A stretch of 64,000 bases of DNA from Jackrogersella multiformis (Eukaryota > Ascomycota > Sordariomycetes > Xylariales > Hypoxylaceae), in assembly GCA_902806575.1 (NCBI GenBank), contig CADCXD010000002.1, positions 1 through 64,000 of the forward strand, in the 5' to 3' direction. Made by a program: the position numbers and the translations under genes. Each line of letters opens with the position of its first letter. The first letter of the stretch is position 1. Below, one piece after another: positions 23,437 through 35,234 of the stretch. The notes beneath the pieces are model-generated. The model saw nothing but the letters and a program-made list of their open reading frames with translations, ran no database searches and was not told the DNA's origin.

Positions 23437-24087
23437 CTGTTCATATCTATGAATCGGGATTGTCATTTCATTCGCAAGAACTTCTTGAGATAGAAAGTGA
23501 CAATGACAACAGGGACATCAAGCGTGCTTTGGCACATCAGTGACTGGAGGGGGGATGTATGCTGTAGGGCTTCTACAAGAATATTGATATGATGTCGGCA
23601 ATGAGAGAGAGAGGGGTCACGATGAAAACGGTGACGCGACGGTGCTTTTAGAGACCAGAGGCCTCTTCATCATCAGGAATGGCTAGGCCGTAGATGAATG
23701 AAGACGTATCGAGCATCGCGACTGAGATAAACCTCCGTATCACTCTTAGAGGAAATCTAGAGGCGATGCTGATACCTATCCTCGGCGTCTGAGCAGATGG
23801 TCTATTGAGTAGCGACGTGATGTAGATGGTGATGTAGATGCTGATGCGAAAAATGTCGCATCAATGTGCTAAAATGGGGATTGCGCAGGCGAAAATGAGG
23901 GAAGAGGATGGAAAAGGGAATGATGATGGCAGCGATGACATTTCAAGACGGCAGAGACGGCGCGGACGGAGAAGTTGATGAAATGACTTACCGGAAATCA
24001 TGTGCCAGGTCTCGTGCAATGCTATGCTGGCTGGCTGGCTGGAGCAGCAGCGCAAAAGTGCTTGGATCTTCCGGCGTCAAGTGACTT

Positions 24088-24093
24088 CACGTG
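24088..24093. promoter_or_regulatory. CACGTG E-box, distal CBF1 upstream region
   Basis: Second CACGTG about 840 bp upstream of the CBF1 ATG, in the context TTCACGTGC. The motif also occurs elsewhere in the window by chance, so a regulatory role is only inferred. Confidence 0.3.
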
Positions 24094-26673
24094 CTTTCAA
24101 GAAGAATAGCCTCGAATAGGCGTGATTTTGTGGGAATATCAAGGAACGGACCAGGTAGAATCCACCGAATCAACACCTTGAAATCTCGACGGGGCGGAAA
24201 CCGAAATGTGTTTTCGAGTATTTGGAAATTCGACGCGGTGCAGGTCAAAATTTAACGACCAAAGAAGTTATTAACAGTCGCGGTTCATCGAGAAATTAAG
24301 AGATAAAAAAAAGATAGATGCACGGTTCGAGGAAAGAAAGTGGTAGGAGAATTGAAGGTGGCATGCTCAGACCATATGACCCTGGAAGACGCACGGTCCA
24401 CGCGCTGCGTCCCTTCCCAAGTGTGCAAGTATGTCCCTCCGTCCCTCCCCGTTGCCATCCCACTACCTTCCTAGCTGCCCTCCTAGCTGCCCTCCTAGCT
24501 ACCCTCCTAGTGTAGCTACCCTCCAAATCTTGCACGTCGTCCCTCCCCCTGCCGCCTACATACACCTCTCGTACCTGTCTTTTTTTACTGTCATTTTTAA
24601 ACTGGTGCTGCCCGAGCCCGCACCCGCACTAGAGCCCATCTTTGACTTGATTTCCAATATCCCCCCCCCCTAGTCCTGTCGGCAAGCATTAACAAGAGAC
24701 TTGGGAGTTCCTAACTTTGAACCAATCATTTTCCCATACGCCCCCACACGGTACCTCCTCCTGCCACCCACGCGATCCGAGCAAGGTTCTCACTCTACAC
24801 TAGGGATTCTTTAATTATCCCCCTCCATTTCAACTATCTACCTACATACATACCTAGGTACCTAACTCTTAGGTATCTTATAGCCTTTAAATAATCTGAT
24901 CCATCATGCTAGATGCATCTATATTCCCCGTTCATCACCCATCACTAGATCGGGAATGGTTCATGTCATAAATCGAATTTATATGTGAGACATTATCATG
25001 CTTGAAGTGATCTATACACTACTCTCCCCGGTTGCAAAATGCTGATGGGGAGTCGGAAGCATCATATTCCTTTTAGAAGTAGTTTTAGGTTGTCACAAGC
25101 AGGAGGACGAGTCTCAGAGCGAAATTTGTTTCATCGGGTTTGATTCAGCAGCATGTTTTGATGGGAAGTGTTCTCAGGGTTCTGCTTCGTATGCTGCCAT
25201 GGATCGCCTCCAATACCTGCAGATAGGTAAACTGATTTCGGGCTCGGCAAATGAGTTTTGTTCAGCATATGTTGCATGCCTCCTATCTGCCAACTTCCCA
25301 ACCTGACCAACCTAACAAGAGCCACAAAGAGACGTGAGGTCTCAGAATCCAACAAGTCAAGTGACCTCGCTAAGGCCGGCCTACCTTCTTATTCTTTGTT
25401 AAAGCGGTTAGCCAAAAGCTACCACAATATTTTAGGTGTTGGTCTACAAAGTCCCGTGAGTCTCTCCCTACAAACAACTTGTTCCTGTGACCAACACCAG
25501 ATGTGTGTGACTGCATAAGTAGCACTAGGCAATTTGTGAACATTCAGGGAGGCCACTCGGGAGTATCCGCCTCCGCAGCAGACACGGAGGAAAGCAAGCG
25601 CCACGGTTTATATGGCATTAATATACGCATGAACACGAGCAGGGAATAATTGCATACATACAGGTACATAGGATATCTCAGATCATTGGAATATAATTGG
25701 AACATATTTATAGAATCAATACTAGTAAGCGAATGTATGTAGGTATAATAAGAGACGGAAAGGGGGTTCCTTATTTACACTTCATCACGTAATGACCGAT
25801 TTTATCTATTTCCGATTTTTACACTTAAGAGGCCTTGATAGTTAATGTTTACCAGTTTGGATTTGCCTAATATAAGTCGCTAGGTAAATAGACGTAAGTG
25901 TATAGAGAACTCACGAGAAATATTATATACTATACAAATTTAAGTCTATAAGAGGAACTATACAACAACGCAGAATATCCAACAGATAAGGCTAACCCAT
26001 CTAGGTAGCAGACTGGGTAGAGTTTAACCAAGTCTCCTAGACTAGGTAGGACTAAGTAGGTAGGTAACTAATATAAAGCTACATAATATACTGAATCAAA
26101 GTCATCCTTCATATAATCAAGTTGCCTCCCTACCTAGGTAGGTACTAGATGTAGTATTCATTACGGGGAATCATCAGCAGTATTTGGCCTCAAAGGTTGG
26201 TCTTACCTTTTGGCTTCCATCTTCTCGTAGGAAAGACATCAGGAACAGGCAAGCAGACAAGCTAATCCCAAGACGTAATAGCTTCCAAAGGTTGTACTAT
26301 GTACGCATGCCAATCATCGGGTCGATTAAATCGGGGCAATCATGCTTAGCCCCAGGACCCCTCTAAGCTCTGGGGGAACCGGCCCGTGGTGGAGTCGGGC
26401 GCTAACACGCCACCCCACCACCTACCCACACCGGCCAAACAGCAAAAGCATTCCAGCTCTTTAATCTGTAAACTTTATCTCTAATCTCTATAGGTACCTA
26501 CCTACACCTATTACACCTACACCTACCTCGGTACCTAAGGTGACCACTCCATCTTGCCGACCTTGCACCGAAACAACAAAAAGACCTAACCCAACGTCGA
26601 GGAAGTCTTGAAACCAACAACACCACATCTGGTAATCCCAGCCTTAGCGAGAACCGCCCATCTGTCCCTGAAG

Positions 26674-28169
26674 ATGGGAGACGTTGCGGCGAGCAAGTTA
26701 GACCATGAAAACCACCTCCTTCTCGTGAGCTCCCCACTCCCTCCCTCCCTCCTCCTACCGCTCTCCGCCGGTCCGCCCGAATAGCATCATAGCCATTTCA
26801 CATCCTCCCACCCCATCCAATCCCTCCCATCTCATCCCAATCCTTCCCAAGCTAACCCAGGAACCTCTCCTCTCTCCCTCACAGGACCAACCCCTCCTCC
26901 GCCTGCCCATCGAGCTTCTCCGCAAGAACTTCCGGTCGGCGCACTTCGAAGCCGAGAAGGACGGCACGAACATCAAGAACGCGCTGAAGGAGACGGCCAC
27001 GGGCGCCGTCAACGGGCGCGCCTCGCAGGCCGACGTGCTCCGGAGCCTCGACGCCATGATATCGCGCGCCCGCGGCGTCAAGCGCAAGCTCTCGGCCTTC
27101 GCTGACGAGGAGGCCCGCCTGCACTCCCACGAGCACGCCCGCGTCGCCCACCTGTGCGAGCTGTACTCCATGTACAGCGTCGATGACGTCAAGTACGAGG
27201 CCTGGAGCCGCGTCCGCCTCGACCGCCTGCTCGTCGACTACCTCCTGCGCCAGGGCTACAACGGGAGCGCCCGCGCCCTCGCCCAGGAGAAGGGCGTCGT
27301 CCCGCTCGTCGACCTCGACACCTTCGAGCAGATGAGCCGCATCCGGAGGTGCATCCTGGACCGCAGCGTCGTCGAGGCCCTGGCCTGGTGCACCGCGGGG
27401 GACACCAAGAAAGAGCTGCGGAAGATGGACGTACGTTGCCTGCCTCCACCCCCCCATCACCGTCCAGATATATAAACCCTCCCCGGATTGAGAATTCCAC
27501 AGCTAACACAACCCCTGCCGCCAGAGCAACCTCGAGTTCATGCTCCGGTTCCAGCAGTACATCGAGCTCGTCCGGGACCGCTCGACCAACCCGGCGGACG
27601 TGCTGACCTACGCGCGGAAGTTCCTCTTCCCCTTCCGGGACGTGTACAAGAAGGAAGTGCTGCAGGCCTGCGGGATGCTCGCGCTGCCCCCGGGCTCGGC
27701 CCAGGACATCGACGCGTACGCGAGCCTGTACTCGCCGGCGCGGTGGGAGAACCTGGCGCTGCTCTTCACGACGACGCACAACGCGCTACTATCGCTGCCA
27801 TCAGTGCCGCTGCTGCACGTGGCGCTCTCGTCGGGCCTCTCCGCCCTCAAGACCCCGGCCTGCCACTCGTCGCACCCGGCGTCGGCGGCCGGGGCCCCCT
27901 CCCACAGCACCAGCCTGTCCCTCGCTAGCAGCGTCTGCCCCATCTGCAGCACCGAGCTCAACGACCTCGCCCGTGGCGTCCCCTACGCCTTCCACAGCAA
28001 GAGCCACGTCGAGCCCGACCTGCTCATGCTGCCCAACGGCCGCGCCTACGGCAAGGCCCGCCTCGAGGAGTACGCCCGCAAGGCCGGCCTCCTGGACGGC
28101 CAGGTCAAGGACCTCAGGACCGGCGAGGTCTTCGGCATGGACCGCCTCAAGAAGGTGTATATCACGTGA
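26674..28169 (+). CDS. FYV10: GID/CTLH E3 ubiquitin ligase subunit Fyv10/Gid9
   Basis: RING-type subunit of the GID complex, which in yeast marks gluconeogenic enzymes for degradation. Exons 26674-26724, 26885-27430 and 27525-28169 give 413 residues. Both introns have canonical ends; the second has a clear ctaac branch. The N-terminus, MGDVAASKLDHENHLLL joined to DQPLLRLPIELLRKNFRSA, is typical of the family. Then come a LisH motif (residues about 128-157, LVDYLLRQGYNGSARAL), a CTLH/CRA region (about 160-320) and a degenerate RING (from Cys337, CPICSTELN, through HSKSHVEPDLLMLPNGRAY) ending DRLKKVYIT. Coding exons are strongly GC-biased. No breaks. Confidence 0.95.
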
Positions 28170-29365
28170 GCGGTACGCGTCGTCGTCGTTGTTGTTGTTG
28201 CTGTTCGATGACGGTTGAGGACGAGGTTTACGATTTTTTTTTTAAAGTTTCGTGCGAGTGCTGGTGTAGGCGTTAGGTGTTGGGCGCATACCTGTATTGC
28301 GATGCTACCAACAGGGGGTTAGGGCTAGAGGTGGAACACTACCGCGCCTTCCTCCTGTCTCCCGTCTGTACATATAAATCGATTCCTAGCCGCCAACGTT
28401 GACGGGAAAAGGCTTTTTTTTTTTTTTGGCATCGCATCGCGAGAGGTTTAACAGGTGCCAGGCGGCTGGGCTCTGGCGGTTCTCGCATTCAGGCATGTTT
28501 GCCTTTTTTATGGTAGATAGATAAATAAATACCTGGCCCGTATCCAGGGCTCGGAGCATTACACATATCCTCTCTCCTTCGCTGCCTACATGGCGGGATT
28601 CGACCTTATAAATACCTAGGTTATTATAAAAGCCATTTATTCGGCACCTGCCTTACCTTACCTTTACCTTTATCTTCGGAACTCTAGAGACTTAGGATGC
28701 CTTTTTGCCGATCTTGCAAAGACGTAATCATCACCATCATTCATTCGTTCGTTCATTATCCATTTCACTCGGAGCCCTCATAAAGCAAGCACACGCACAC
28801 GGCCAGAAAAAAAGAAACCTGCAAGGCAAACCTCAGCGGGGCCAACGAACGTGTGACCCCGGGTGCTGAGCATATGTATTCGTGGCGCGGTTCTCATCTG
28901 GACCTGCCATGTCGTAAAACACCACCTGTATCTCCTCCCTAACTAGAAGTACACGCATGTGAAAAACCACATGTCCCGAATAAAGAAAAAGAAAAAAACA
29001 GAAGAAAAAAACAACGAAAAGAAATTGCCCTTTTGTATTGTTGTGCGCATCCTTTAGATATCCTCCTGCCTTAGCCTGTTACCCGCCAGCCGGACGGAAG
29101 CAAATCGGCATCGACCGCGAGTAAGCGACGCTGACAGATGCGCACTCCGTTCCGGCCCACGAGCTGCTTGTGGATTCCATTATTACGGAGGAGGAGGCCG
29201 ACAGGGCCTCAATTCCGGTATTATTGGTGAAAACCAAAGTCGTCATTCACGACCGGGAAGAATGGAAATTCATCGCGTTCGGCCATGATGACATGTCATC
29301 ATGCGCCATCTTAAGAAAAACCTAAGCGTTTCCTTAACACAGGGTTAATAGATAGAGGGTATCCT
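28170..29365. other. Convergent intergenic region, FYV10 and CAF1
   Basis: FYV10 3' flank with T runs (28226-28235, 28414-28427), GATA/AATA repeats near 28515-28530 that include AATAAA-like signals, and an A-rich stretch at 28980-29020. No gene seen. Confidence 0.65.
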
Positions 29366-29926
29366 CTAAAGGGTGACATAAGAGCCATTATCAGACCCCT
29401 CGTATGCTTCTTCGATTATCTCTAGTTGAGTAGGTAGCATCGGGGTAGAGTGGGGACGAGAGTAATCTGGACCGGTAGACATATTAATAACGTCTCGTGT
29501 CCTCGGATGCATTATCGGGACACCAGAGGGATCTCGATGGGTGTTGGTGGGATGTCCAGCAGCAGCAGATTGCATGGAAGCATGGTTACGACTCCGTCTA
29601 GTAGGCCGTCTAGTAGGCCGTCGTCGGCGGATAGAACGATTGGCAGCAGAACGGTTAGCAAACGGTTGTTCGGCTAGCCATGTGAGCATAATATCGGTTG
29701 ATGCATTAATAGATGATGGATTCGGCACCGCAGATGGCGGTAGCCAAGGAATCTCAAACAACGGAACTGGATGGGGGAGCAAATAGGGATTACGGACAGG
29801 AACGGGATAAGGGACTCCATGAGTTGGAGTCGGCAAAGCACCAAAGCGATTGTAATAATAGTGATAGAATGCCATCAACTCTTGGTGAAGAGGGCCAAAA
29901 ACGATCTGACTTTCCCATATCAGATT
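29366..29926 (-). other. Open frame in phase with CAF1, just after its stop
   Basis: The CAF1 stop (TAG 29927-29929) is followed, in the same frame, by 186 sense codons ending at 29366-29368. It begins NLIWESQIVFGPLHQELMAF. It continues aromatic and Pro-rich (YPVPVRNPYLLPHPVPLFEI), then an Arg-rich run (RRRRPTRRPTRR), then a polar tail. Options are chance, a separate small gene starting at the ATG at about 29875, readthrough, or splicing around the stop. A GTATTT...GATAG interval of 39 nt would remove the stop in frame, but it is short for a fungal intron. I do not recognise the sequence. Confidence 0.3.
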
Positions 29927-31489
29927 CTATCTTGGATTAAGAGGAAAGTTGAACGATCCAAATACACCACCGCCCCCGCCCGGTGTCATAGGACCCATCC
30001 CCATTCCGTTCGTGTTATGAGACTGCGCAGCCGGGGTGCTTGCAAGTCCCGCGCTCGCAGTGCTCGGGGTAGTAGGACCGCCGTTCACGTTTCCATTAGA
30101 ATTGCTAGGTGGAGTGTTGTCCACATTATTCACCTGGCTCTGAGATATCGGCATCTCCATCCCAGAGAACCCAAGACCCCAGACCTTGCCGATATGATCG
30201 TCGGAGATCTCGCCGTTGTAGATTCTTTCCCGTAGTTGAAAGAAGACCTTGCCCGTCAGAAGACTGTCCGAACCAGCCTGGTGTGCGGCCCCAACGCGCT
30301 TGATCTTGAGTGCTTCGGCAATGCTCTCCAAGCCCGACTTCTGTTCGAACTTCTGCATAATCTCGGCCGAACCTGGATCCTGGGGAGTGAGAAGCCCTGT
30401 GCTGTGGAGCTTGACTGCGTACTTCATCAGGTGCTTGACATCGTACGTTGTAGGAAACCACTTCTTCATGATCTTGTCGAATTCGCTCTCGTCGTTGGCC
30501 AGTTTCTGGTCTAGGAGGAGCTTGGTCAAATAGCCAAAGTCATAACCACCATGAAACGATATCCACTTGACGTTGTCGTAGCATACGAATCCGGATACGA
30601 TGAAGAGGGCCGCAAACTTCTTAGGGTCGATACCATCGCGATCGAGAAGGTTAAAGTCGATCCCTGCTTGCTGCAGGGATTCGATAGAAGCTTGATTATA
30701 CATGTCCTCCTTTAGTGAGAACTTAAAGTTAAACTGCCAAGCGAGAGGCATCTGCGCTTGGGCACCATGTCGTCGAGAGTTCGGGCCGATCTCGTTCAGG
30801 GAAGCACTAGCTCGCTCAGCCGGAGTCTCGCCCTTCTCGTTGAACAAGCTGATTCCTATTTGGATCACCTTGAGCAGGTCGACGTTGACACGGAGGCATT
30901 GGTAGTGGTAATCGCTTTTGCCTCGGAAGTTGCCCATGGGCCGGCCTACAATACCAGGAAACTCAGTGTCCTATATGAGATTTGCGCGGTTAGCACGTGT
31001 GGCAGTTTAGATATATGGATCTTGAATATTCGGGGCACAAACCATAGCTACATAAGGGTAGTCGTCGATCAGGTCCATCAGCATAGTCATTTCCTCCTCG
31101 AAATTGTTCTTCCAGACCTCGCGTATTCGAAGCTTGCCACTAGGTCGGCTCTGTCGTTCACCACCCATTCCGTGTGCTTGCTGGTGCGGATGGCCTTGCT
31201 GTTGTTGTAATTGCGCGGCATGCTGGAATCCAGATCGGGCGGCGTGACTAGCGAAGCCGGTCTGATCTCCAACGCCGAAGCCAGCGCCGGCGTTCATGGC
31301 GCCACCACCGCCAAGTCCTAGTCCATTCGTAGCAAAGGGACTCATCTGCGCATTACCTAGGTATGCCGAGTTTCCCAGCGCGGGTGGTTGGTGGCCTGTC
31401 GCATGACTCTGTGAGGGATGAGAAGGGAATTGGTGCTGGTATGGCGCCATCTGGGGAGGGCCACCTCCATATCTCGGAGGAGGTGCCAT
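29927..31489 (-). CDS. CAF1: CCR4-NOT deadenylase Caf1/Pop2
   Basis: DEDD-family 3'-5' exonuclease that shortens mRNA poly(A) tails. Exons 31043-31489 and 29927-30970 give 496 residues. The intron (31042-30971) has a gtttgt donor, branch gctaac and acceptor tag. Exon 1 codes a Gln/Gly/His-rich tail and the start of the nuclease fold (IREVWKNNFEEEMTMLMDLI). The four catalytic acids are present: Asp150 and Glu152 in DTEFPG, Asp293 in GGYDFGYL and Asp384 in AHQAGSDSLL. The C-terminus is Asn/Gly/Pro-rich low complexity ending GSFNFPLNPR. A copy of the TACCTAGGTA palindrome lies inside exon 1, coding AYLGN. An open frame continues after the stop and is listed separately. Confidence 0.95.
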
Positions 31490-32273
31490 TGCGTGTGTAA
31501 TCGCGGATCGCCTGTATTTCTAGATCCTCTTTCGTGTCGTTGGTATGAAAGGAGGACTAAGATCGATCGGCATTAGGGAACTTGACGAGAAGTAGATATG
31601 ATGAGACGCGAATAGTATGTGGTGTGGGAGGGTTTATATTAGGTTGGTTTGGTGGGTTGGTTGTGTGTTGTTAACGGGAAGTTTTTAAAGTTGAGTTGGT
31701 CGGTCGCGTAAGTATTTATCTTTTCCAGATTAGAAATTCTTGTTCGTGCGCGGGAAGGTGAGGTGAAAAAATAAGAGAGAAGGAGGAAGGAGCAACAGTG
31801 AGGATTGATCTAAAAAGAAGCATCTATTGAAAATCGGCAGGTGCATCATTAGGTAGATCGACGTGGAGTACCTAGGTAAGTACTCGGGCCACTTATCTGT
31901 TTTAGTGAATATTTTGCTGGCCCAAGCTTCCATCAATGACTAGTTTTTCATTTATGGGGGTTTAAATCACAGGGTATACCCACTAAAATATGTACCTATG
32001 AGTCAAAATATGTGATTAGGAAAACTTTATTATTGTGTCATATACCTAAGCCATATAATTATTTACAAGGTACCTAGGTTTATTAGATAATCTAGCGGAC
32101 TGCCCAAGTGCCGCCAGTAGATACCTAGGTACCTAATACCTGTAATACCTACCTACATGTAGGTAGGTACTCCTGTAATACCTAGGTACTTACTGGACTA
32201 CTTCGTAATTCGACTCAATTGAGCCTCCATTGACACAGCTCATAGCCAACACACACACAGCCATACAACCACC
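31490..32273. other. Divergent intergenic region, CAF1 and NDUFB3-type gene
   Basis: CAF1 promoter and leader on the left. On the right is the short promoter of the complex I gene. One TAGG/TACC site at about 31868 and a long cluster at 32069-32192. Confidence 0.65.
32069..32192. repeat. TAGG/TACC tetranucleotide cluster
   Basis: About 120 bp containing two copies of TACCTAGGTA, one TACCTAGGTT variant and the inverted pair ACCTACATGTAGGT, ending about 80 bp before the start codon of the complex I gene. Confidence 0.8.
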
Positions 32274-32759
32274 ATGTATCCCACAAGGTGAGCTCGATCC
32301 CGCTCCCGATCTGGCCCTCAATACCATCACAAGAATCTAGCATCCTCGAGCGAGCAAATACTAACGGCAAACCATAGGATACTCCGAGCGCACGGCGAGA
32401 AGCCAAACCTCACGGGCTTCGACATCAGGAAGTTCGCCCACGCCGCCGGGCAGCCCCGATATGATCCTTGGGATCGCATGTCAGTTTCCCTCCCCCCCTC
32501 GACTCGCCTTCCTAGCTGGCGACATTCTCCCCCGACTTAAGCCGCGTGGCCCCTCCACCCCGCGGCAGCCTGCTAACAAGGACGCACACACAGGGAGGCA
32601 TGGCGGTACACAGGCCAATTCTCGCGGTGGAACCGGTTCCGGCGAGCCTTCCCCGGCCTGGGGATCGCGACGGTGGCGTTCGGCGTCTACCTCGGCTACG
32701 AGCACTTCTTCCTCCAGGAGGAGCACCACGGGGCGGAGCACGGCAAGGAGCACCACTGA
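32274..32759 (+). CDS. Mitochondrial complex I subunit, NDUFB3/B12 type
   Basis: Accessory subunit of the membrane arm of NADH:ubiquinone oxidoreductase. Three exons: 32274-32287 (14 nt, MYPTR), 32378-32479 and 32594-32759, giving 93 residues. All three junctions keep frame and use GT..AG ends, with ctaac branches. The protein reads ILRAHGEKPNLTGFDIRKFA, then DPWDRMEAWRYTGQFSRWN. One transmembrane helix follows (FPGLGIATVAFGVYLGYEHF), then a His/Glu-rich tail (EEHHGAEHGKEHH). The WRYTGxFSRWNRF motif next to a single helix is characteristic of the B12 family. Confidence 0.9.
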
Positions 32760-33725
32760 TAGATAGGCGGGAACCGGAGGCCGAAGAAATGGATGTCCGA
32801 GGGGCCTTAAGCGAGAGGGCTTAAGAAATGACGACGAGGGCTTTGTACATACAGATATATCCGTCCGACCCATCCGCGATGAAGAGCGGGCTGGAGAGAA
32901 GCCGCGGCAGTGTATTCGGCCATGACTAGAGGGTTTCCTTGGAAGTTTGCTTGGGAATACACGTATTCCATTCACAGGATACTGACGGTGTCGAGTGTGA
33001 CTGGGGACAAATGAAAGTGTACATGTCAAGTTATGCTCATAATCTTCAAATCAAAACCCAAGGCCATGATTATGATGGAGTTCGTTGCGGCTCCCTATAC
33101 ACTCATATTCAATCTTCCCCTTTCGTATATACGGATTAAATAGCCGGGACAAGACGGCGGGGTAGTTGAACTCTATCAATGAGAAAATCTATCAGAATTT
33201 TGAGCAACATATATAGGTAGGTCGTAGAGGCAATTTGACGAAAGCATAAAATATCAAAGATCACCCTCGAAATATCACAATATCAAACACAAAGACATGC
33301 ACTCCGTAACATCGTCCACAACCAACTCACAACCAGGATCCATACTTAGGTATGGTAGAGTTTGTACAAACTAGATTTTTTTGATGCAGTATGTGCAATA
33401 TGTGCAAGTTGTGACTGGTATCTAACCCTCCCTATCTCTCTCTCTCTCTTTCTCTCTCACTCCCTATCTACAGCACAGCAAGCCATGGATCTCACAGCAA
33501 CCCAGCCTAGGGTAACCCAACTCAAGCTAAATGTGCAAATCGCATCCATCCAAGCCGGACGATGCCATCAGAACACCGTTCTCCCGCCTCCCATCCTACC
33601 TAGGTATCAAACCCTGTACCGCCGGCCCTCCCCGAATCCCCGTTCCGTCAAACAAAAACAAAAACAAACGGGAAGCCGGTGCCCTACCAATGCAATGCAA
33701 TGCAGCGCCCTATCTTCGCTTCGCA
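32760..33725. other. Convergent intergenic region
   Basis: 3' flanks of the complex I gene and the coiled-coil gene. A CT microsatellite at about 33436-33460 and one TACCTAGGTA site at about 33598. No gene seen. Confidence 0.65.
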
Positions 33726-35234
33726 TCACGACAGCCCGATGCCGTTGACGACGTCCAGCGCGCCCTCGACGGCGACCTCGAGCTGCGCGACGCGGTGCTT
33801 GAGCCCGCGGTTCTCGTCGCGGAGGAGGCTGACGGTGTCCCAGGCGACGCTGGCCTCCTGGCCCCTGCAGTTAGCGCACCCGTCTGCACCACCACCACTA
33901 CCACCGTTCGCGCTCTCGCCGCCGGAGATGCCCTTGACGAGGCGTTGGAACGCGGACATCTGTGGCGGCGTCGCGGCCTTCGGCTTTGTTGCTCCTCCAG
34001 CTCCAGCTCCCGCTCCCGCGCTCGGCATCGGCGGCGACCTGGCAGACACGGACAGCAGGTCGAGGTTCTCGGGCTCGGTGGTGCTGGTCATAGCGGTGGG
34101 GCTGCGGCTGCGGGAGAATATGCTCTCGGACTCTGCGCTCTCGGCGTCGGTGTCGATGCTCAGGTCGGAGCGCATGGTGCCGTCGCTCTTGCGCCAGCGC
34201 TTGCGCTCGTGGTCCTCGTCGACGCACAGGTCCTCCGTGATCAGCGGGCCTGCCTCCCCTTCCCCGACCCCCATCATCATCTTCTCCTGCTCGTTCTTGC
34301 TATCGCGTTCCCACTCGCGCCCGCGCTCCAGGCTCGCCCTGGTCTGCTTCTCAAAATGGAGCTCCGCCACGAGGCGCCGCATGCCGGCCTCCTGCTCGGC
34401 GGCCTTGGCGGCCATGCTCTCGAGCTGATTCTTAAGATGCTTGATCCTTAATTCCGCCTCCTCGGCCTCCTCGCACTGGGCCTCGCGCTCCGCCTGGATG
34501 TCGTGCAGCGCGGCCGAGCGCCGGCGGTACGCGTCCTGCATCTTGCGTAGCAGGCCCGCGGCGTTGACCTGCAGGTTGAGGAACGCGGCCGGCGAGAAGG
34601 TATCGCTGTCCGAGAGGGATGAGGGGGAGGACGGGAACAGCGCCGCTTCGATGTCGAGATTGCATAGCTGGTCGTCGAGTTCTTCAGGGCTAGGCTGCGT
34701 CGTCGGGCTCGTGAGGCGAGTGGTTAGGGCCGACATCGAGGATGTGAGGAATCCGAAGCGGGACGGCGTCGTGCTCTTGGGTGTCGTGCTGTCGGCTCTC
34801 ATACCGCGTTTAGATGTAGGTGTAGTGTTTGGAGAGGAGCCGCCGCCTCCTCCCGATGCGGATGTGTTGCCGGTGTTGAGCCAGCTGCCGAATCTGCTTG
34901 GGGAGTTATCTGGGCGTGGTCGTCCGCCCCGTCCGTCACCGGTGAATGGCATTCCTTGAGACTGAGGCCTTGGAAGGTTTCCTCGTTTAGGTGATCCAGG
35001 TCGCGAACCGGCGGGCGATAGTGACAGCAAGGTGTTGTTGACGTTGTTGCTATCAGAAAGCATGTCAAGACGACTAAGCGATCTTAATGAGGTGGGATAC
35101 TCATGCGGTTCGAAGGTCATGGTAATTGATTCGTCGTCCTCAGGCGTTCTCCCACGTTCGCCAGCCGCCGCGTACCCTGCGGTATCCATCCTTGTTTCTA
35201 TCGATGGTGTTGGAGCCGTGGTACTCCTTAGCAT
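33726..35234 (-). CDS. Conserved fungal coiled-coil protein, unknown function
   Basis: Uninterrupted 502-residue protein. The N-terminal 200 residues are Ser/Pro/Gly-rich, with SRFGSWLN and TPSRFGFLTSSMSALTTRL motifs that look conserved. A central segment (LDIEAALFPSSPS, then SPAAFLNLQVNAAGLLRKM) leads into a coiled coil at about residues 225-310. After an acidic and Ser-rich linker, a C-terminal module has CANCRGQ and a second short coiled coil (LLRDENRGLKHRVAQLEVAV). The single C-x-x-C pair is not enough to call a zinc finger. I know of no assigned role. The long antisense frame in the same interval is treated as a shadow. Confidence 0.8.
   Translation of the reverse strand: MLRSTTAPTPSIETRMDTAGYAAAGERGRTPEDDESITMTFEPHEYPTSLRSLSRLDMLSDSNNVNNTLLSLSPAGSRPGSPKRGNLPRPQSQGMPFTGDGRGGRPRPDNSPSRFGSWLNTGNTSASGGGGGSSPNTTPTSKRGMRADSTTPKSTTPSRFGFLTSSMSALTTRLTSPTTQPSPEELDDQLCNLDIEAALFPSSPSSLSDSDTFSPAAFLNLQVNAAGLLRKMQDAYRRRSAALHDIQAEREAQCEEAEEAELRIKHLKNQLESMAAKAAEQEAGMRRLVAELHFEKQTRASLERGREWERDSKNEQEKMMMGVGEGEAGPLITEDLCVDEDHERKRWRKSDGTMRSDLSIDTDAESAESESIFSRSRSPTAMTSTTEPENLDLLSVSARSPPMPSAGAGAGAGGATKPKAATPPQMSAFQRLVKGISGGESANGGSGGGADGCANCRGQEASVAWDTVSLLRDENRGLKHRVAQLEVAVEGALDVVNGIGLS

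Larger units (their letters stand above)
23247..26673. other. Divergent intergenic region, CBF1 and FYV10
   Basis: About 3.4 kb. Holds the CBF1 leader and two CACGTG sites (23322 and 24088). An imperfect tandem array of TCCTAGCTGCCC-type 12-bp units lies at about 24469-24515. TAGG/TACC clusters lie at 24838-24880, 26000-26150 and 26490-26540. The stretch 25600-26100 is AT-rich. No open frame looks coding. Confidence 0.6.

Noticed and set aside
28550..28620. GATTCGAC motif resembling a tRNA B-box
   Set aside because: No matching A-box, acceptor stem or anticodon arm upstream.
33531..34451. 306-codon open frame antisense to the coiled-coil gene
   Set aside because: Same compositional cause. 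Composition is Ala/Leu/Arg shadow-like.
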